Source: Parahoeflea halophila
GTDB taxonomy: Bacteria > Pseudomonadota > Alphaproteobacteria > Rhizobiales > Rhizobiaceae
Length of the DNA: 64,000 nucleotides
Direction of reading: 5' to 3'
NCBI RefSeq assembly: GCF_900220985.1
Contig: NZ_OCPC01000004.1
Location: 395,272 to 459,271, forward strand
Under the pieces are notes generated by a model that made no database searches, was not told the origin of the DNA, and saw nothing but the letters and a program-made list of their open reading frames with translations. Below, piece by piece: positions 59,959-64,000 of the stretch (positions are counted from its first letter, which is position 1; every line of letters starts with the position of its first letter). Made by a program: the position numbers and the translations under genes.

Positions 59959-61098
59959 ATGAACATGTTCTCGAAAAAGTCGCCTCTCACCTGGGCCGTT
60001 CACATCTCGGTCGTGCTTCTGGTTGCGCTGTGGCTGTTCCCCACCGTCGGCCTCTTCGTTTCCTCCTTCCGCACCGCCGACCAGATCGCCAACACCGGCT
60101 GGTGGAAGGCGCTGTTCACCCAGGAACGCCAGGCGCCGGCCATCCGCATCTCCGGCGAGGAGGCCGAGATCGACGGCCGGTTCGTCATTTCAGGCAACCT
60201 GTTCGAAAGCGACGAAGTCGAGATCAGCAAGTGGGGCACCAGCTCTCGCGCGCCCGAGGCCTATGCGCCCGGCGAGACCGTCGATGTCGGCGACGGCGCC
60301 AGCCTGACGGTCACAGAAGATGGGGCCTTTAGCCTGGCAGCACCCCAGAGCTTCGGCGACAGCCGCCTGCCGCGGGTCTTCACTACCGCCACCCGGCCAC
60401 CGGAATTCACGCTCGAGAACTACCGCTTCGTGCTGTTTGATCCGGGCAACCGCGAGGGCATGGCTAGGGCCTTCTTCAACACGCTGACGGTCACCATTCC
60501 CGCCACCATCATCCCGATCGTCATCGCCGCCTTCGCCGCCTATGCGCTCGCCTGGATGCGGTTTCCCGGCCGCGCGCTGCTGATTGCAGCCGTTGTCGGC
60601 CTGCTGGTGGTGCCGTTGCAGCTGGCGCTGATCCCGCTTCTCAGGCTTCACAACGAGATCGGCATCGGCAAGGGCTATCTCGGCGTCTGGCTGGCCCATA
60701 CCGGCTTCGGCCTGCCGCTGGCGATCTACCTGCTGCGCAATTACATGGTCGGCCTGCCCCGCGACATCATCGAAAACGCCCGCGTCGATGGCGCCACCGA
60801 CTTCCAGATCTTCGTCAAGATCATCCTGCCACTATCCTTCCCGGCGCTGGCCTCCTTTGCCATTTTCCAGTTTCTCTGGACCTGGAACGATCTTCTTGTC
60901 GCATTGGTGTTTCTGATTGATGCGACCGGTGAGACCACGGTAATGACCAAGCAGATCGTCGAACTGCTCGGCACCCGTGGCGGCAACTGGGAAATCCTGG
61001 CGACTTCGGCCTTCGTGTCGATCGCCGTGCCGCTGGTGGTCTTCTTCGCCATGCAGAAATATCTCGTGCGCGGCCTGCTGGCCGGCTCGGTCAAATAA
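59959..61098 (+). CDS. aglG: Alpha-glucoside ABC transporter, permease AglG
   Basis: 379 residues, 12 nt after aglF with GAGGGAGGCGG. MalG-like permease: one N-terminal membrane segment (about 12-34), an extra periplasmic region (about 40-140) with beta character, then five segments. The EAA loop is ENARVDGATDFQIFVKIILP. Pairs with AglF. Confidence 0.92.
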   Translation: MNMFSKKSPLTWAVHISVVLLVALWLFPTVGLFVSSFRTADQIANTGWWKALFTQERQAPAIRISGEEAEIDGRFVISGNLFESDEVEISKWGTSSRAPEAYAPGETVDVGDGASLTVTEDGAFSLAAPQSFGDSRLPRVFTTATRPPEFTLENYRFVLFDPGNREGMARAFFNTLTVTIPATIIPIVIAAFAAYALAWMRFPGRALLIAAVVGLLVVPLQLALIPLLRLHNEIGIGKGYLGVWLAHTGFGLPLAIYLLRNYMVGLPRDIIENARVDGATDFQIFVKIILPLSFPALASFAIFQFLWTWNDLLVALVFLIDATGETTVMTKQIVELLGTRGGNWEILATSAFVSIAVPLVVFFAMQKYLVRGLLAGSVK

Positions 61099-61108
61099 CG
61101 AGGCTTTT

Positions 61109-62785
61109 ATGAAAACCATGACTCTTGCCGGCAAGCGGCTGCAAACCGGCACCGAGATCGTCCCGGATGCCGACTGGTGGCGCGGTGGCGTCATCTATCA
61201 GGTCTATCCGCGCTCCTACCAGGACACCTCTGGCGACGGCATCGGCGACCTGATCGGCATTGCCGAACGCATCGGCTACATCGCGTCACTTGGCGTCGAC
61301 GCCATCTGGATCTCGCCGTTCTTCACCTCGCCGATGAAGGATTTCGGCTACGACGTTTCCGACTACACCAATGTCGACCCGATGTTCGGCACCCTCGGCG
61401 ATTTCGACCATCTGGTCAGGGTCGCCCATGATCACGGCATCCGCATCATCATCGATCTGGTGCTCTCGCACACTTCCGATCTGCACCCCTGGTTTGTCGA
61501 AAGCCGGATGGATCGGGAAAACCCGAAGGCCGACTGGTATGTCTGGGCCGAGCCCAAGCCCGACGGCACGCCGCCCACCAACTGGCTGTCGATTTTCGGC
61601 GGCTCGGCCTGGCAGTGGGACGGCAAGCGCGAGCAGTATTACCTGCACAATTTCCTGATCTCGCAGCCCGATCTCAACTTCCACAATCAGGAGGTTCAGG
61701 AGGCCCTGCTCGACGTGGTGCGCTTCTGGCTCGATCGCGGCGTCGACGGCTTTCGGCTCGACACCATCAATTTCTATTTTCATGACCAGGAGCTGCGCGA
61801 CAACCCGCCGCTGGCCAAGGAGCTGCGCAACGCTTCGATCGCGCCTGCGGTCAATCCCTACAATCACCAGCTCCACGTCTACGACAAGAACCGGCCGGAG
61901 AATCTCGGCTTTCTCAAGCGCTTCCGTGCGCTTCTCGACGAGTATCCGGGCACCACGGCGGTCGGTGAGGTGGGGGATGCCCAGATCGGCCTGCAGATCG
62001 TGGCCGACTACACCTCCGGCCACGACAAGATGCACATGTGCTATGCCTTCGAGTTCCTGTCGGGAGTACCGGTTACGGTTGACCGCGTCCGCACCGTGAT
62101 GACCGATTTCATGAATGCGGCGCCGGAAGGCTGGGCCTGCTGGGCCTTTTCCAACCATGATGTCGTCCGCCATGCCACGCGCTGGGGAGACAGTGTCCAG
62201 GATCGTGAACGCTATATCCGGCTGCTGGCCGGGCTGATCATCTCGCTGCGCGGCTCCATCTGCCTCTACCAGGGCGAGGAACTCGGCCTGACCGAAGCCG
62301 ACCTTGCTTTCGAGGACCTTCAGGATCCCTATGGCATCCAGTTCTGGCCCGATTTCAAGGGCCGTGACGGTTGCCGCACACCGATGGTCTGGTCTGAACA
62401 CGAGCAGAGCGCCGGCTTCACCCATGGCCAGCCCTGGCTTCCGATCCCGCCGGAGCACCGTCACCTGGCGGTTGATGCGCAGGACCATGTCCAGGCATCG
62501 ATGCTCAATCATTATCGCCGCTTGCTGGCTTTCCGCCGCGCTCATCCGGTTTTGGCCAAGGGCAGCCTCGAATTTGCCGACACCGGAAAGTCCGTGCTCT
62601 CGATGATCCGCCGCAACAACGACGAGGCCATTTTCTGCGCCTTCAATCTGAGCGACGAGATCCAGGTCATCGAGCGCCCGCAGGGCGAGCTGGAACCGCT
62701 CGAAGGTCACGGCTTCTCGGGCCTGCTGCGGCCCGGTACGATCGAGATATCGCCATACGATGCGTTTTTCGCCAGGCTCGGGTGA
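61109..62785 (+). CDS. aglA: Alpha-glucosidase AglA (GH13)
   Basis: 558 residues from ATG at 61109. GH13 barrel with all conserved regions: DLVLSHTSDLHPWF, GFRLDTINFYFHD (nucleophile Asp218), VGEVGD (acid/base Glu287) and FSNHDVVR (Asp351). No signal peptide, so it acts in the cytoplasm on imported alpha-glucosides, releasing glucose. The first 22 residues are an unusual extension before the WWRGGVIYQVYPRSYQD start. Ten nt after aglG. Confidence 0.95.
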   Translation: MKTMTLAGKRLQTGTEIVPDADWWRGGVIYQVYPRSYQDTSGDGIGDLIGIAERIGYIASLGVDAIWISPFFTSPMKDFGYDVSDYTNVDPMFGTLGDFDHLVRVAHDHGIRIIIDLVLSHTSDLHPWFVESRMDRENPKADWYVWAEPKPDGTPPTNWLSIFGGSAWQWDGKREQYYLHNFLISQPDLNFHNQEVQEALLDVVRFWLDRGVDGFRLDTINFYFHDQELRDNPPLAKELRNASIAPAVNPYNHQLHVYDKNRPENLGFLKRFRALLDEYPGTTAVGEVGDAQIGLQIVADYTSGHDKMHMCYAFEFLSGVPVTVDRVRTVMTDFMNAAPEGWACWAFSNHDVVRHATRWGDSVQDRERYIRLLAGLIISLRGSICLYQGEELGLTEADLAFEDLQDPYGIQFWPDFKGRDGCRTPMVWSEHEQSAGFTHGQPWLPIPPEHRHLAVDAQDHVQASMLNHYRRLLAFRRAHPVLAKGSLEFADTGKSVLSMIRRNNDEAIFCAFNLSDEIQVIERPQGELEPLEGHGFSGLLRPGTIEISPYDAFFARLG

Positions 62786-62816
62786 GGCCGATCCAGGCGT
62801 CAGGGGAGGAAACAAA

Positions 62817-63920
62817 ATGGCCGGTTTGAAACTAAAGGGGATCAAGAAGTCCTATGGCGCCATAGAGGTGATCCACGGCGTCGATCTCGACATCGCCCAG
62901 GGCGAGTTCATCGTCTTTGTCGGCCCGTCGGGCTGTGGCAAGTCGACATTGCTGCGCATGATAGCCGGCCTCGAGGAGATCAGCGGTGGCACCCTGGATA
63001 TCGATGGAATGGTGGTCAACGACGTTCCGCCCTCCAAGCGTGGCATCGCCATGGTGTTCCAGTCCTACGCGCTCTATCCGCACATGACTGTCTACGACAA
63101 CATGGCTTTTGGCTTGAGAATCGCCGGGCAGAGCAACGAGGAAATCGACCGCCGGGTACAATCCGCGGCCGCGATCCTGCAACTGGGCAATTATCTCGAT
63201 CGTCTGCCCAAGGCCTTGTCGGGCGGACAGCGCCAGCGCGTCGCCATCGGCCGTGCCATCTGCCGCGATCCCAAGGTGTTTCTGTTTGACGAGCCGCTGT
63301 CCAACCTCGATGCAGCGCTGCGCGTCGCCACCCGCATCGAGATTGCCAAGCTCAGTGAAACGATGCCTGAAACAACCATGATCTATGTCACCCATGACCA
63401 GGTCGAGGCGATGACGCTGGCCGACCGGATCGTCGTGCTGTCGGCAGGCTATATCGAGCAGGTGGGTGCGCCGATGGAGCTCTATGACCGGCCGAAGAAC
63501 CTCTTCGTCGCCCAGTTCATCGGCTCTCCGGCGATGAACATCATCCCCGGTACGCTCGAGAAGACCGGTGCCAGCGCCACATTGGCTTTCACCAACGGCA
63601 AGACGGTCGACACCGGCATTGCCGTCCCTGACAGCGATGCGGGCAGGCCGGCTTCTTTTGGTGTCCGGCCGGAGGATCTCGTGGCCACGTCCAGCGACGA
63701 TTTCCTGTTCGAGGGCACCGTCTCGATCGTCGAGGCACTGGGCGAGGTCACACTGATCTATGTCGATGATCTGACCGAGGGCAAGCCGATCATCGCCAAG
63801 ATCGCCGGTCACCAGCAGGTCAGACGCGGCGACAAGCTCCGCTTTACCGCTGACAGGGCCAAGCTGCATCTGTTTGATGCTAAGGGCAACAGCTACCGCT
63901 TCACCCATCCGGCCAGCTGA
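62817..63920 (+). CDS. aglK: Alpha-glucoside ABC transporter, ATPase AglK
   Basis: 367 residues from ATG at 62817 (GGGGAGGA upstream). MalK/UgpC type: Walker A GPSGCGKST at 36-44, Q-loop FQSYALYPHM, signature LSGGQRQRVAIGRA at about 134-147, Walker B VFLFDEP with Asp158-Glu159, then the C-terminal regulatory OB-like domain (FGVRPEDL). Energises AglFG. Last gene of the operon. Confidence 0.95.
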   Translation: MAGLKLKGIKKSYGAIEVIHGVDLDIAQGEFIVFVGPSGCGKSTLLRMIAGLEEISGGTLDIDGMVVNDVPPSKRGIAMVFQSYALYPHMTVYDNMAFGLRIAGQSNEEIDRRVQSAAAILQLGNYLDRLPKALSGGQRQRVAIGRAICRDPKVFLFDEPLSNLDAALRVATRIEIAKLSETMPETTMIYVTHDQVEAMTLADRIVVLSAGYIEQVGAPMELYDRPKNLFVAQFIGSPAMNIIPGTLEKTGASATLAFTNGKTVDTGIAVPDSDAGRPASFGVRPEDLVATSSDDFLFEGTVSIVEALGEVTLIYVDDLTEGKPIIAKIAGHQQVRRGDKLRFTADRAKLHLFDAKGNSYRFTHPAS

Positions 63921-63925
63921 ACGCG

Positions 63926-63954
63926 AAAAACCCCGACCTTGCGGCCGGGGTTTT
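63926..63954 (+). terminator. Intrinsic terminator of the agl operon
   Basis: Stem AAAACCCCG/CGGGGTTTT with a 10-nt loop, just behind aglK; A-run and T-run on both sides would also serve a convergent gene. Confidence 0.9.
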
Positions 63955-63979
63955 GGCAGAGCGCCAGGAAAGGCGCGTC

Positions 63980-64000
63980 TTAGGCGGGGAAACCGGTAGG
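63980..64000 (-). CDS. Possible 3' end of a convergent gene
   Basis: On the minus strand the last codons read P-T-G-F-P-A-stop, behind the bidirectional-looking terminator. Too little sequence to identify or confirm a gene. Confidence 0.25.
   Translation of the reverse strand, partial: PTGFPA

Noticed and set aside
61286..62845. 519-codon minus-strand frame opposite aglA
   Set aside because: aglA has all GH13 motifs; the opposite frame has none and overlaps the aglK start.
1..64000. Prophage, toxin-antitoxin, defence system, tRNA or rRNA genes
   Set aside because: I looked on both strands and between genes and saw no integrase, capsid, nuclease-methylase, CRISPR or RNA gene signatures; base composition is even throughout except for the AT-rich gaps before rem, the flagellins and the Wzz-type gene.

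Overview
The window is chromosomal DNA of an alphaproteobacterium of the order Rhizobiales (Hyphomicrobiales), most likely in or near the Rhizobiaceae (Sinorhizobium, Agrobacterium, Hoeflea type). The evidence is gene order. A cheD-cheT-fliF-visN-visR block, a reverse motA-fliM-fliN-fliG-flhB operon, flgF-fliI, flgBC-fliE-flgG-flgA-flgI-motE-flgH-fliL-fliP, a tandem flagellin array, motB-motC-motD, rem, flgE-flgK-flgL-flaF-flbT-flgD-fliQ and flhA-fliR follow one another as in the Sinorhizobium meliloti flagellar region. MotC, MotD, MotE, VisN, VisR and Rem are characteristic of this group. An aglR-aglEFGAK alpha-glucoside locus of the S. meliloti type closes the window. I found no RNA genes, insertion sequences, prophage, CRISPR array or defence genes.

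Layout. 1-0.9 kb: end of a chemotaxis operon (cheD, cheT). 0.9-4.6 kb: fliF, then the master regulators visN and visR. 4.8-10 kb, minus strand: the motor and switch operon, with an unknown last gene. 10.2-13.7 kb: a DUF1217 gene, flgF, a 20-codon ORF, fliI and an unknown membrane protein. 14-20.2 kb: rod, P-ring, L-ring and export genes. 20.5-26.7 kb: five tandem flagellin genes, each with its own promoter region and leader; terminators are clear behind the first four. 27-32.4 kb: a FliH-like gene, motB, motC, motD(fliK) and a lytic transglycosylase. 32.7-33.4 kb: rem. 33.5-38.8 kb: hook and filament assembly genes. 39-43.9 kb: flhA, fliR and four small genes that look like FliJ, FlgJ (rod-binding part only), FlgN and a FliL-like protein. 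44-52.8 kb: a surface-polysaccharide group (glycosyltransferases, flippase, a Wzz-type protein with a very unusual tail). 53-55 kb: folD, convergent with a sixth, detached flagellin gene. 55.4-63.9 kb: a small membrane protein and the agl locus.

Regulation is the most interesting part. By reading the upstream regions against each other I find three signals that divide the flagellar genes into classes. (1) All seven starts of structural, motor and export operons (fliF, motA, the DUF1217-flgF operon, flgB, fliH-like/motB, flgE, flhA) carry CRCAAG-N9-YTAR (last base T at flgB, G for Y at motA), 30-80 nt before the start codon. No flagellin has it. (2) All six flagellin genes carry instead a box of the form TTAA-N7-TTAAC (perfect in three, one mismatch in three), 135-202 nt before the start. 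Two more perfect TTAA-N7-TTAA boxes lie upstream of rem. This is the shape of a CtrA site, though another OmpR-family regulator such as Rem could bind it. (3) All six flagellin leaders contain tandem CCGG elements and a TGTCCC/GGGACA hairpin whose right arm includes the Shine-Dalgarno sequence and almost always ends five nt before ATG. This is a ready-made target for post-transcriptional control, and flaF and flbT are in the same window. Together these suggest the order VisNR, then Rem, then basal body and hook, then flagellin with a translational checkpoint. The sequence patterns are seen directly; which protein binds each is inference.
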